NCBI GenBank assembly: GCA_021399435.1
Contig: JAJTUP010000100.1
Span: 141,972-205,971, forward strand
Length of the DNA stretch: 64,000 bases
Direction of reading: 5' to 3'
From: Diaporthe sp. PMI_573
Taxonomy: Eukaryota; Ascomycota; Sordariomycetes; Diaporthales; Diaporthaceae
This document shows positions 46,511 through 59,257 of the stretch, piece after piece. The notes beneath the pieces are model-generated. The model was not told the origin of the DNA, did no database searches, and was given only the letters and a program-made list of their open reading frames with translations. The stretch's first letter is position 1. Each line of letters starts with the position of its first letter. A program made the position numbers and the translations under genes.

Positions 46511-47928
46511 ATGGCTTCACGAAGGACTCACAGGAAATCTCGCGGTGGCTGTCGAGAATGCAAGCGTCGTCATATCAAGGTATGTCCGTCCGTCTCTCAT
46601 GGCCGGGTCAGCCACTGGTGGAAGCCAGGGCATTGTGTGGGCGAGGGCTCCGTGGCGGTGCTAACCTGGCGCCTCAGTGCGACGAAGCGAGGCCCGTGTG
46701 CGCGGCATGTTCTGTGAAGAAGCTCTCCTGTGTTTACGCGTTGGGCCCGGCCTCGTTGCCCGGCCAGGCGGACCAGTCCAGGCACGTCGGCACAGTCGGA
46801 CGTGATGATGCGTCCGGCGCCGCCTCCGGGTCGGCCTCGGCCTGTGCGTCTCGATCACGCTCGCCATTGCCGACGGGCTCAGCGTCACTCACCCCCTCGC
46901 CACACCTGCTGGGGATGGGGATGGGGCTGGGACAGGCGCAGCGGCGCACCACTTCCCCGTCGCCGCCATCATCGATGCTCAGCGTGCCGCCGGCGGACAT
47001 GGCGCAGCTGGAGCTCTTTCACCACGTGTGCAGTCGGCAGCTTCCGCTTCCCCTGCCCAGAAACGACGGCAAGATTCTCTCGGCTGTTCTGGAGGCTGCC
47101 TTCTCCTCGCCCTGCCTCATGAACGCACTCCTGGCCGTGTCGGCCCTGCACCTGTCGCACATCCGCCCCGCACAGCGTTCCTACTACCATCACCAGGCCG
47201 TGCACTTCCACACGCATGCACTGAGCATATTTAACCAGCAGCGGCCCCGGGTCACCCCCGAGAACTGCGTGAACCTGATCCTCTTCGGCCAGCTCACAAG
47301 TCTCCACGTGCTCTACGAGACCACGCTGGATTACGACGAGGACAAGTCCGAGGTTGAGCCCCTCGACCGCTTTCTGGAATACATCAAGGTCTACCGGGGC
47401 GTCGTGACGATCGCCAAGGAGGCGTGGCAGGCTCTCCTCCAGTCTAAGCTGAGGAGCATCTTCACTGCCAGCGCCGGCATTGCAGATTACAGGTCGACCG
47501 GGGGCTCGCAGACGTCCGAGCTGCGATCCGTTATTTCCATCAGTCGGGCCTTGGACCGGGAGCAGAAGCAGCTCTGTCTCGAGGCCATCGACAGGCTGCA
47601 GTGGATTTTCAGTCCCTCGGGCCCGGACTCCCGCAAGAGCCATAGCCCTGGAGGGGGAGAAGCCGGCGAGATGCACAGCTTGGGACTGGTGCACGCATGG
47701 CCATGTCTCGCTCACGGGGCGGTTCTGGACTTGTGGTGCAACAAAACCCCCGAGGCACTATTGATGCTGGCGTACTACGGCGTTCTCATGCATCAACACA
47801 GCCATTTCTGGACATATGCGAACGTAGGCCAGACACTGGTACAAACCATTGCGCGGTATCTTGGCCCTGATTGGCAGCACTTTATGGTCTGGCCGCTTGC
47901 CCAGGTGGGTCAAGATCAAGACAGGTGA
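46511..47928 (+). CDS. Zn2Cys6 transcription factor
   Basis: Exons 46511-46579 and 46678-47928 give 439 residues. Residues about 14-42 form a GAL4-type zinc cluster, C-x2-C-x6-C-x6-C-x2-C-x6-C (CRECKRRHIK, CDEARPVCAACSVKKLSC), with the intron falling just before the third Cys. A Ser/Pro-rich linker follows. A helical fungal transcription-factor region then runs from MAQLELFHHVCSRQLPL through LMNALLAVSALHLSH to MLAYYGVLMHQHSHFW. It is a nuclear DNA-binding regulator of unknown targets. There is no obvious adjacent gene cluster. An additional 3' exon is possible because the end (LAQVGQDQDR) contains a GTGGGT. Confidence 0.92.
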
Positions 47929-48402
47929 CGGAGTCTTAGATTCGAAAGGGGCCACCGAGCTGAGCCGAGCTGTCTTGGAACGAAGAAGGCGCCCAGGTGA
48001 CAGCCTAGGTATGCCCAGTGTGCACTGCCCACACGCCATCCTACAATACCTCGGGCAGGGTCAAGTTTCAACGTTTTATCCAAAGTCCGGCATGTTTGTA
48101 CACACGTAGCCTGTGTCGCCATACACTTAAATTAGCACCTATATTTGTGTGAAATGGTAGCTTGTAAATAAAGGAATGTGTTAATATAAGTGTTTAGTTA
48201 TAGTTGGATATAACAATAATTACTTACTATATCTACCTTATATCTTATCTGATTATATAGTCTTTTACTATTACTAATATAGCTAGGATAATGCTCATAA
48301 TTAAAAGATTATTTTCTTCATAGAACTATATGTTTACTTTATAGGCACTAAAATCCAATTAATTATCAATAAAAGTATATATCTATTAATATCTATTAAT
48401 AT
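47929..48402. other. Convergent AT-rich 3' region
   Basis: Lies between the Zn2Cys6 gene and RTC5. Positions 48125-48410 are strongly AT-rich, with TATATA and ATCTATTAAT repeats, in sharp contrast to both genes. They may be a short RIP-degraded repeat relic. Confidence 0.5.
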
Positions 48403-50313
48403 CTATACCATTGACCCACCACTCCTATTTCCTCCTACTAACCCCGCCATTTCAAGCAGAGCTCTGTCTGCCTCAATATCGCCTGTGCCAAGATTAATCC
48501 GCCTCCTAGCCTCAGCCTCTCGGGCTTCAAATGCCCATCGGTCAGCCTGTGCTTTAGCCTCCTCATCACCTCCGCAGCCCCAAACTTCAAGACTCTCAAT
48601 CTCAAATCGATCCTGGAAGTCAAACTTGCGAGAAACACTGCTCTGGAATGCACCGCCCCGTGAGGAATTATCATGTGTGAACACGCCAAACTCAAAGCTC
48701 GAATCGAGCAGCAGGGCCACTGAGCCGAGGCGGGTGATACTCTGTCTCTGATACGAGGACGAGGACGTGGGCAGTGGATTACCGACCGCAATGCCGGTAT
48801 TGGTCGCACTCATGCCCGGCTTTGTGAACGAGACGTAGTCTCTGTTCAGAGTGCTGGCGGGGAACACATCGTGAATGGGCTCGAGCTGGAACAAGAGTGT
48901 GTCCGAGTCGCCAAAGCATTCTTTGTGGGAATGACGCCATGGCTGAGATACATACAGGCCGTAGGTGAGTCTGCTTGACTGGGATCCATCCGGGAAACGC
49001 TTAGGCGGAAGCGAAGCGGCAAACCGCTCTTCGCTTCCACCGGACGAGTCTGCAATCCTCACGCCTCGCACGAGTAGGATCGTCGGCGCTCGCCAATTAA
49101 ACACCTTGGATTCAAAGGAGCCCATGGAGAACCCATCATTCTCGCCCGAGTACAGCATCCGGAGCCGACGAAACAGAGAAGAGCCCGGGATGAAGAAGGA
49201 GAGCTGGGAAAGGGTGGTCGAGTTCATGATGGATGCCTTATCCGGGAGCAATGGGGCAACGATTCGTGGGGAAAGGTTCCCTCCCTGGTCGCAATGCCCC
49301 CTCTGCATCCCTAATTCGAAGTTCTTGGAGAAGACAAAGCGCCCGAAGAGTGCGTTGAAGCCCTGGAATAAAAATGGGAGCGCAACCGGCAGCACGGTAT
49401 CGAATGCCCTAGACTTGATGCCTGGACATCTCTCGACGTTCAGGAACGCGGCAAGGACGCTTTCAGCTGCAGACCGCAGGCTTTCGAGCTCTTCCCCGGA
49501 CGTGCGTTCTGCATACTGTGAGAGCTTTTCCTGGGGGTCCATGGGCGCCACGAGCAAGAGCAGCATAATTAGCTTCCGGAAGTTATCGGCCGGGATCATA
49601 GCCTCGTGAGTCGCTGGCGGGCCCGCGGCCTCGTATGCCTCTGCGCAGTCTAGTAGTTCGAGTGTGGATATCACCAAACCGTCATCCTCGTCAGGCTCGT
49701 CCTCGCCGGCCGCACCCATGCTCGACCCCGGGGAATTTGGCACGTGAGTAAAGCCATGCACGCCCGCATCCGGTCCGTCCTGCGTCTGCAGCGCCTCCCG
49801 GTCGTACACAGCCAAACTCTTGAAAAGAAGCTTCCTCCTGTCGGAAGAACCCTTTGATAGGAGCCTCTGATATCTTTCGGTGAGGATAATGACGGTGGTC
49901 ACAAGGGCGTCAAGCCCCATGATTGCCGGGGCGTCCTGAAAGAACGGAAATGCGCCGATAAAGGTCACCATATTCCCAATCACAGGTGACACGTCAAGGA
50001 CATCAGGGATTTCCAAAAACCTCACAATGGTTGACTCTGAGATGTAGTGATGTGGAGTCCCTCCTGGCTCTTGCTGGACGTCAGCGAGGCATTTGAAGTT
50101 GTCTTTCAGTGAGTAGAGCTCGATGGACGTGAGGCATTTGGTAGCGAACTTGCTAGCCTGTTTGCGAGCAATAGTCGTGAATTAGTTTGCTGCCCGACGG
50201 TGCAATGAGGCGGGAGGGGGGTGGTTGATGCATGACCGTACAAGCTCCCTTCTCAAGTCCTCGCGCGTCCTCGTCTCCGGACTGTCATTGTGGCCAGATA
50301 TGACCTGTCCCAT
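48403..50313 (-). CDS. RTC5: RTC5-like TLDc-domain protein
   Basis: Exons 50313-50242 and 50157-48403 give 608 residues. The first exon encodes MGQVISGHNDSPETRTREDL, with Gly-2 suited to N-myristoylation. The second begins ASKFATKCLTSIELYSLKDNFKCLAD and REDIP-like STIVRFLEIPDVL, which matches the RTC5 N-terminus. The C-terminal half is a TLDc domain: FSMGSFESKVFNWRAPTILLV, LTYGLYVSQPWRHSHKECFGDS, LFQLEP, GSVALLLDSSFEFGVF and FEIESLEVWGCGG. Yeast Rtc5 promotes V-ATPase disassembly at the vacuole. An acidic loop (EDEPDEDDG) lies in the middle. The family assignment is strong. Confidence 0.93.
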
Positions 50314-51590
50314 CTTGAAGCCCTAGGAATCAACGGGCCTCAGACCCGGAGTCTGTGTGGGGGAGTAGAGCGTGTTAAGTGAGTGCAATGCCGACAGATT
50401 CGTGAGTTCGCCCTCTAAAATGAGAATTGTTCTACATGAGTGAGCGTTGACATTATGTGAGAGTAGAAGGGAGCTGACGTGCACATAAGCCCGTCAGCTA
50501 GGTCTACCTGCCCTGGGATATGCCGGGGGTAAGCTGCCTACGTAATAACTGGTCATTGTGTTGGCACTGGTCTAGGGCCAAGGTCTTGGCAGACGCTGCC
50601 CGCTATAATAACATGTCAACAATTGACAGTAAAGTAGAAATAAGCTAAGATGGCCCTTATAAGTACAAGGTCATAAGCTGACTAGAATATAATATAAATA
50701 TATATCAATAATTTCTCAATTAAAAAAATAAAAATAAAAGCAGAGTATTAACAAAAATATATCGACTATTTGTATTTGTTTAAGTTCCTCTATTTAGCTG
50801 GAAACCACAGTTAGTGTCCTAGAAGGACAAGACACAATTAAAAAAAAACAGTAATTTTTGCCATACAGGACTTTTCACAGTGACTTTGCAATCTGCTTCT
50901 GCAAACCTGTCTGTAGTCAGAAGCCGCCCGCCATTTTGCGCTAGAAGCCGTAGCGTTGGGCCGTGCCTAGTCTGTTCGTGCCGGTGTTGTTAACAAGCCG
51001 TCAGCCCGTTGAGGTTGAAGCTATCGCGGGCCGCGAGCTAGTCTGACGCCGTCAAGCACTATGTGAAAGTGCCATCGCCGTGTGACTCAGGCAAACACAA
51101 GTTGGCCAAAATGGGCAATGATAAAAGCAGCCATTGCCCCGATCTTGTGGGACACGCACAGGTTCTGGCTCTGCTCAAACACACCCATCACGACCTTATT
51201 TCACTGCATTGCAAGACTACACGAAAGCAATCATTCAGCCAAAGCCGAGACAACTGCCAGTCAAGCTTGAACCAGTATACACATCTGAGACCCAAGTAAG
51301 GCAACTATATTCTATTGTCTAAATATATAGACCTAACAGCTCTACAGCCACAGAAATAGACTTTAATTATAACGAGCAAGTCCGTGCCGATATAAGGACA
51401 TTATTTATAAAAGCAAAGGAGCGTAACAATAAGAGACCTCGCATAACTAAATAGATTGATGTATTTATTACCACCTTAGAGAAGTTTAAGGACTATTTTA
51501 AACAAATAGACTAGCTTATTGCTCTTAAAACAATAATTAAAAACAACAAGTTAAAGAGAGGAAAGAGGGTAGCCGAGGATAGAAAGTGTT
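50314..51590. other. Transition into AT-rich repeat DNA, with decayed coding remnant
   Basis: Composition turns AT-rich at about 50600. From about 51350 to 51590 one plus-strand frame reads DIRTLFIKAKERNNKRPRITK and then VFITTLEKFKDYFKQID, LKTIIKNNKLKRGKR, broken by TAG codons. This looks like a mutated remnant of a mobile-element or gene frame next to the copia insertion. Nothing else is supported. Confidence 0.5.
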
Positions 51591-52125
51591 TTGTTAAACA
51601 GAAACGCTCGTGTAGGCACTGCACGTAGGGAGTTACCCTAGACTTCACATAGGGAGTTACCCTAGACTTGGCACTTTTTCGGCTAAGTGCCTATGTGGCG
51701 TACGCGGCGGCAGATAAGTTTGGTGGCCGTGAGTCGATTTTTTGGGCTATTGTAAGACCCTAACTTCAAACCTCTACATTCCCCTTATTTCTTACCCAAA
51801 AAGCATGTAACCTAGCTTATTAGATAGCCTGATTTCTAAAGTTTATCTGTATTTAGTTTGGTTACTGTCAGGGTTAGGGTTAGCTGGTTATTTAAAGCTA
51901 AAGATAGTAGGTCCGAGGGCCGAATTTTCCGGCCTCTCTATCTATGCACTAGAGCTAACCACAGCGTGCCCAGGGTTAAGACGATGTCGGAGGGACTGTG
52001 AGAAGGGCTGATAGAAGCCTACTTAAATTTAATACAAAGTTGTCCAAACCATTCTCAATCGTCCCAACAAGACCTTAGTGCACCCTACTACTACCTGACT
52101 TCTATTTAATCTACCAACCTTTAGA
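51590..52125 (+). repeat. 5' LTR of copy A
   Basis: About 530 bp, starting near TGTTAAACAGAAACGC and ending near ATCTACCAACCTT. It matches the 3' LTR with mostly transitions. It contains two GGAGTTACCCTAGACTT units at its start and GGGTTAGGGTTAGC near 51870, which is two telomere-type TTAGGG units. Confidence 0.8.
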
Positions 52126-53560
52126 GATTATAAGCCCGGCTCTCAGCAATTGATGCTCTAAAGGTCCCCGAAACTTTATTAAATTAGGCCCTAAAAAGCC
52201 TACCTTTCTGTACGCTATAGTGCTCTTTAGAGGGCTAATTAGCAGACCAGCAAAAAGTCGAAAAAAACGCTGGTTTAGGCCTGTAAAGCCTAGAAACAAC
52301 TGTAAAAAAGAAGCTATTTCTACTTTGCAGGTAATTTAAACCCACGACCCTTAGCGCATAGAGTACCTAGAACACTATTTCTTATAATTATAACTACTTT
52401 GCTAGCATTTTCTACAAGAAAGAGTTTTACTTTTAAGACTATAAGTTAGAGGGTTACATACTACCGAATATTTCTACAGAATAGGCACTACAGGAATATA
52501 TAATTACACTATAAGGGACTATAAATCACACTTTCTAATAAATAGCTTTCCCTTAAATACCTATTTCTAGGTGTTTTTCTCTATTAGCCAGCTATCTAGC
52601 ATGGCTTTTAAGACTTCTATAGAGGGGTCTACCCTTAATTCCCAGGGGTCTAAACCTCTTTTAGGCACTCTTTTAAAGCGTTTTAAGGTTTAGAATCAGC
52701 AGATATTATACCTAAATAGCCATTTAAATTTAGTATTAGAGCTATTAGCTTAATAAGTAACTACTAGCAGTATCCTTTAGGATATGCTAGGGGAATTAAC
52801 TACTACTATTTAAAGCCTGTCGGTTCTAGTAGCCTAGGCGCCTTAGGCGCTATAGGTACCTTAGCCAGCACCCTAGGTATTCTAGCAAGCTTTCCCAGAG
52901 CCTATAGACACTAAAAGTCCTTCTATAGGGCCTATGGGCCCTAATTCTGGGCCTGTAGGCCCTGGAAGACAGCCAGAATCTACTAGATTTAGCCCTAATT
53001 TTAGTAGGGAGCTTTCTAAAAAGGTATACATCTTTCTAGAGACCTACTGCCTGAAAGGCCCTGAAAATTTCAACCAGTAGAAGCAAGTACTAGCTATTAT
53101 ACTACGGGCTATAAAATATAGCCAATTTTTAGACAACTTTTTTATAGCAGATAGTCTAAGCAATAGTAATTAGGCTATTTTCTTAATACTCTTAAGAGAT
53201 AGCCTATCTTTAGACCCACAAGCTACTATTACTTGGATCTTAGGCTCTTTAGAAGCCTACAGGCTTTTAAAAGACCAGTATTCCCACTCTATAGGTTTAT
53301 AGAGAGACTTACTATATAGGGAATTTTACTCCCTACAGTATACTTCTAGTACTAATCTAGCGGAATTTAATGCTAGGTTTAATAGCCTAGTTTCCAGACT
53401 ATGGCTAGCTAGTGCCTAAATAGAGCCTACTAACCTAATAAATTAGTACCTTGGCTTCCTGGAAAGGGCTTTTCTACAGTAGGCAGAGCGGCTTAGAGGA
53501 ACTATCTGTACGCTAAAAGCTACAGGCTAGCCTATAGATAGGCTAAATTTACAGTTCCTT

Positions 53561-53947
53561 ATGGCGGATATACTGGAAGAGACTAGAAATCTATCTTTAG
53601 CATCTTATCAGGTTGCTAAAGGGGGTAATAAACCTTCTTCAGGCCCTAAAAAGCCTGAAAATCAGCAGAAGGACCCTAAAAAGGCTGAAGAAAATAAGCC
53701 TAATAAGGGATCCAGCGGCTCTAGTAGCAAGAAAAAATCTACTAAGCCGAAATCTATTAGTGGGGAGACCTCTAAAGAGTCTTCTAAAGATTCAGAGGAC
53801 TATACCTGTACTGTAGGCTATTTAGCCTATAGTGATGAAGAATTAGCTTTTAATAAGAGCTATTCTCTAGGTGATGAGGCTAGTGATTTAGACAGCTTGT
53901 CTATAGCCTTAGAGAGCCCCTGTAAACATTGTTACAGGGGCCTATAG
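53561..53947 (+). pseudogene. Gag-like fragment of copy A
   Basis: A 128-codon stop-free stretch inside copy A. It is Lys/Ser/Pro-rich (KKPENQQKDPKKAEEN, KKKSTKPKS) and ends CKHCYRGL, possibly half of a zinc knuckle. It is only part of the original Gag and is flanked by in-frame stops. Confidence 0.55.
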
Positions 53948-55678
53948 TTGGAAGGGCCTCCTAAAAAGGGCCCTAGGTCCCCTAAAAAGGGCCCTAAGCC
54001 TTCTAGGCCTTCTAGGCCTACTGCCCTACTATACGATATTGGTTCTACCGTATATATAGTAAATAACCGTTCTTTGTTCACTAATTTAGTGACTACTGGT
54101 GATTTTGGGTACCTATAGATAGGTGGAGGTAGAGTTTACCCCTTAGGTAGAGGCAACGCTGTATTTTAGGTAGATAGCCCTGAAAACCTAGCTAAGACTA
54201 AGTGTCTAATCCTAAAAGAGGTATTATTTGTGCCCTCTATGGATATAAGCATTTTTAGTGGTCTTCGACACTATAATGCAGGGGGTTATCTTTCGAGAAA
54301 AACCCTCTATAAGGCTAATCAGCAACCAATTATATACTTAGACCCTTCTAAAACGGGATTTTTTATCCCTTAAAAGGGGGTACAGGCCCTACAAGCCTAT
54401 TCTACCTAAGCAAATAGTATATACTATGTCCCTAGTAGTAGTACGAAAGCTTTAGAGATAATGCTGCCCCCTTTTAATAGGGAGGTAGCTAGGGACTATA
54501 AAAAAATCCCTACCCCTAAAGAGCCTATTCTTATAGAAGAATTAGGCCCTTCCAGGTCCTCTATAGGCTCTACTGCCTCAGGTTCTAGGCTATAAAAGCC
54601 TAACCCTAAGATACAGGGTCTTCCGGTACGGGTCCCTTGCACGCCCCCTTCTATAGATCTTTCGCCCTCTCGGCTAGAAATGCCTATAGGAAATAGGGGG
54701 GGTAGGGCTATAGAGGACCTAGAAGATCTTCTTTTAGAGGGCCTCTTGCCTTCTAGAAAGGCCACTAGACAGCCTATTTAGGCTAAACCTTTTAAAGGGT
54801 CCCCTAAGCTACTCAAACTAGCTTATCTCTAGTATAAGAGATTAGGGTATATAAGCCTTTGTCTACTGAAGAAGACGGTAAAAATTGCCTAGGGGGTACC
54901 TAATTTTGATTCTATCTTAGAAGGGGACTTTCTTTACTTGCCTTGTAATAGGGCTAAAGCGGTCTGTAGGCTTAACTATAGGCCTATAGACGATCTAGAG
55001 GGTATATTAGATTCTTTAGAAGGGGACACCTTTTCTATTAAGCCTATGCCCTATAATAAGTGCCCTATTGGGCTACTAATAGTAGATAGAAAGTCTAGAT
55101 TTCAGTAGCTTTTCCTGCTAAAAAGCCGAGATAGAGACCCTATTATGGATACTATTAAGGGCTTTTTTAGGTTCTTAAAAGCCTTATTTGGGCGGTACCC
55201 TAAGGGCTTCTATTTTAATGGTGGGAAGGAGATAAATGCTAGCCTATAGGCCTGGCTATAGTATAAAGGTATAGAGTTTTCAACTAGCAGCCCCTATATC
55301 TACGAGCAAAACGGTCTAATAAAACGCTCTATTAGAGTTATTCTAGACTGTTTAAAGGCTACTATGCTTGCTGTAGGCCTACTGCTATATCTATAGTGTT
55401 TTACTATACCTGCCGTTTTAGAGTTAATTAACTCTATTGCTTTTATAAATAGAGACCTTACAGCCTATTAAGAGCTTTACAATGGGCTAGAGCCTTCTAA
55501 AACCTATAAACCCCTTCTGAAGAAATATAGGGTTATAGGAGCTTGCTGTGAGGTTTTCCTACCTGAAGAAAAGCGTCTAAAGGGCTATAAACTAGCCCTG
55601 AGGACTAAAACAGGCTATTTGTTAGCAGTATTAGGGAATAATATATACTAAGTATATATCTCTAAAAGGCATACTGTT

Positions 55679-56056
55679 TTGAAAACCTCTATTGTAAAGA
55701 TTTACGAGGATTTAAGCAGTATAGATACTAGTAGTGGTTTTGGGCTAGAAGGGGTAGTAGAGGGCTTCTCAGACCCTCTAGATAGGAATATAGACCCTAT
55801 AACCGCTAAAGGGCCTCTCTTAGACCCTTTAAAACCTACTGGGCCTCTCTCAGGCCCTATAGTACCTGCCGGGCCTATTTTAGACCCCCTAGAAAAGCCT
55901 CTCTTAGGCTTACCTGCACTCTCTATAGAAGGGGACCCCCCAGAGGGTTCTGGGGAATTAGAGGATATAGGGCCTACTTTAGGCCCTATAAAGTCATCCC
56001 TAGAGGGTTTAGGTCCAACTCTACCTGAAGAAATAGACCTATTATACGCTAAATAG
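55679..56056 (+). pseudogene. Integrase-RT linker fragment of copy A
   Basis: A 125-codon open stretch between the integrase-like and reverse transcriptase-like regions. It is acidic and Gly/Pro-rich with repeated GPLLDPL, GPLSGP and GPILDPL motifs. The predicted peptide is identical to the one encoded at 61662-62039 on the minus strand in copy B. Confidence 0.7.
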
Positions 56057-57924
56057 ATTATCTTCTCTATTTTTAAGAAAATATACTAAAAGACATATAA
56101 TATAACTAATACCCAAGCCCCCTAGACCTGGAAATAGGTACTAAAAAGCTCTAATAGGGCTAAATGGCTAAAGGTAATCTATAGTAAATTTAAGCAGATT
56201 ATTCTGTAAAATACCTTCGAATTTTGGCTAGATAGTAAGCTTCTAAAAGGTTAAAAGCCTATTACTAGTTAACTAGTTCTAAGAGAGAAAAAGGATGAGA
56301 ATAATCAAGTTTTTAAGTTTAAAGCTTAATTAGTAATTAAAGGGTTCTAATAAAGAGAAAGAGTAAATTATATAGATACTTTTACCTCTACCTCTACCCC
56401 TCCTACCTAGAGGGTACTACTAGCGCTAGCTGCTATTCTAGACTGAAAAATCAAGTAGATTGATTTTATAGGTACCTTCCTAAACGGTACACTAAAAGAA
56501 TAGGTCTTTATAGTGCTTTTAGAGGGTTTTAAAGAATTTATAGCTTAAGCTAGTAGCCTTATCTAAAGGCTATTAGCTAAAGCTGGCTATAACCCCTCTA
56601 TTTAGTAAATAATTTGGCTAAATAAAGCACTGTATGGCCTGAAGCAAGCCTCTAGAGAGTAGTAATAAATAGTTATTAACCTTCTAAAAAGCTTAGGCTT
56701 TAAGCCACTACTCTTAGACTCCGCCGTCTTCTATAGCAAAACGTCAGGCCTATTTATAGTAACCTATGTTGATAATTACCTAATTATAAGGCCTAGAATC
56801 TCGAAAATTTAGGCCTTAAAGAGACAAATATATAAGGTATATATTATAGAAGATAGGGGCCCTGCAAGCTTCTTTCTAGAGGTTCAAATTATTAGGGACC
56901 GCTTTAACCAAACCCTATAGCTCTCTTAGAGCCAGTATATAGAAGAAGCTATTAGAACCTTTAATTTAGAGGGTTCTAGGCCTATTTTAGTTCCTCTCCA
57001 ACCAAATTTTGTTAATTTAGGCTCTATTAAAGGACCTATACTAGACCGAATTTAATATAAGCGTTTTCAGGCTATAGTAGGTACCGCTATATATTTAGTT
57101 ACCTAAACTAGGCCTGATATAAGCTTTCCGGTCTAGTAGTTAGCTAGGGCTTTTCAAGCTTCTAAGCTTCAACACCTATCTGCTGCTTAGAACCTATTTA
57201 GGTACCTTAATAGCTACTGATAACTAGCTATCAGATATTCTACAAAGAGCCTAAAAAACTCTCTATAAAGCTCTCTTTTAGAGCCTATAGGCTATTCTAA
57301 TAGCAACTATACTAGAGATAAGGCCTCCTTAAAGTCAACCTACAGATATGTATTTACCTTAAGTAGGGGGCCTATTTCTTAAAAATCAAAGCAAGAAAGC
57401 ACTATAGCATTATCTACGCTAGAGGCTAAATTTATAGGGCTTATAGAGGCTACTAGGGAAATCCAGTAGCTTCATAGGATCTATACAAAGCTAAATAGGC
57501 CTATTCTAAGGCCTACCATTCTCTATAGAGATAATACAGGCACTATCTCTACTACTAAGAACCCCTCACATCACCAAAAGACTAAGCACACCCTTCTAAG
57601 ATACCACTACCTACATGCTAAAGTTCAGAAGAGGACCCTCGAGGTTAAATACCTAGAGACCAGTAAAATAGTAGCAGACAGGCTTACAAAAGCCCTTCCA
57701 ACACCTAAATTTCAGGTATTTCTAGGCCAGCTTGGCCTAGTAGAGTTAGTAGAGTAGAAGGGGGACTTTAGGGCCCTCTAGCCACTATTTCTTCAATAGT
57801 AGATAGATTTCTTTCAGAAGGGGTTTTCTTTCTATAGAGGGCTTTTCCTTTTTCTCTCACATTTCTATTCAAAGTAAGAATTAAATACTATAGGCCTATT
57901 TTAGGCCTATATCTTTAATAGAAG

Positions 57925-58460
57925 AAGTATTAAACGGAAATACTTGTATAGGTACTATATATAGGGAGTTACTCTAGACTTTATATAGGGAGTTACCCTA
58001 GACTTGGCACTTTTTCGGCTAAGTACCTATATAGCGTGTGCGGCGGCAGATAAGTTTAGTAGCCGTGAGTCGATTTTTTAGGCTATTATAAGACCCTAAC
58101 TTTAAATCTCTACATTTTTCTTATTTCTTACCCAAAAAGCATATAACCTAGCTCATTAGATAGCCTGATTTCTAAAGTTTATCTGTATTTAGTTTGGTTA
58201 CTATTAGGGTTAGGGTTAGCTAGTTATTTAAAGCCAAAGATAGTAGGTTCGAGGGCCGAATTTTCCAGCCTCCCTATCTATACACCAGAGCCAACCATAG
58301 TGTGCCCAGGGTTGAGACAATGTTGGAGGGACTGTGAGAAGGGCTGACAGAAGCCTACTTAAATTTAATATAAAGTTGTCTGAACCATTCTTAATTATCT
58401 TAACAAGACCTTAGTATACCCTACTACTACCTGACTCCTATTTAATCTACCAACCTTTAA
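57925..58460 (+). repeat. 3' LTR of copy A
   Basis: Matches the 5' LTR over about 530 bp. Compared with it, GGTGGCC becomes AGTAGCC, TTGGGC becomes TTAGGC and CCCC becomes TTTC, so this copy carries more A/T. Changes such as TG to TA fit RIP. Confidence 0.8.
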
Positions 58461-59257
58461 AATATAAGTATATAGATATATAACTAAATTAAGTTAAGTC
58501 TTTTTAAAAATATATAAATTAGGCTATATTATATATTTTTAGACTTTATTTTCAGTTTTATTTATTTAATTTATTATTTAATCTATTTATTTAATTTATT
58601 TATTTAATCTATCTATCTAATCTATTTATATAATCTATTTATTATATAGACTTTCTAAGGCTTCTAGCCTATTTATCTATTATCTAGACTTTTTAAGGCT
58701 AGTAGCCTATCTATCTATTATCTTAACTTTTTAAGGCTACCGGCTTATTTATCTATTATCTAGACTTTTTAAGGCTTCTAGCTTATTTATCTATTATTTT
58801 AACTTTCTAAGGCTACCAGCCTATTTATCTATTATTTAGACTTTTTAAGGCTTCCGGCTTATTTATCTATTAATAAACTATTATTTAGACTTTTCACAGC
58901 TTCTAGCTTATCTATCTATTAATAAACTATTATTTAGACTTTCTATAGCTTTTAGCTTATCTATTTATTATTTAGACTTTCTATAGCTTTTAGCTTATCT
59001 ATCTATTATTTAGACTTTCTATAGCTTCTAGCTTATTTATCTATTATTTAGACTTTCTAAAGCCTATAGTAAGTATTTATAGTAGCTTAAAATCAAATAT
59101 AAATATAGAGGCTATTTTTTTTTCTTTTTTCTTTTCTCTCTATTATTTTATTATTAATTTAACATATCTTACCTACTACTCTACTACTTAAAATATACTT
59201 ATATCTCTTACTCCTAACCCTTATTTATAATATCTTCCTATATTACCCATTATACTT
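58461..59257. repeat. AT-rich spacer with ~40-bp minisatellite
   Basis: Lies between the two inverted retrotransposons. From about 58635 to 59065 a unit of roughly 38-42 bp recurs about ten times, with core TTTAGACTTTCTATAGC, CTTCTAGCTTAT and TATCTATTA. Variants include ACTTTTTAAGGCT. Two units carry an extra AATAAACTA insertion. Poly-T and A/T tracts follow. No coding potential was seen. Confidence 0.8.

Larger units (their letters stand above)
51586..58460 (+). mobile_element. Ty1/copia LTR retrotransposon, copy A, degenerate
   Basis: Two LTRs (about 51590-52125 and 57925-58460) bound an internal region in copia order. A gag-like region lies at about 52600-53950. A protease-like YDIGS is at about 54030. 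Integrase-like sequence with SSPYIYEQNG runs about 54800-55560. Reverse transcriptase follows, with LNKALYGLKQA (56617-56650). RNase H is at about 57290-57700 with TLEAKF and ADRLTKALP. Integrase before reverse transcriptase is diagnostic of copia. The frame is broken by many stops, mostly TAG. The catalytic YVDD reads YVDN at about 56767. The exact LTR termini and target duplication could not be fixed. Confidence 0.85.
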
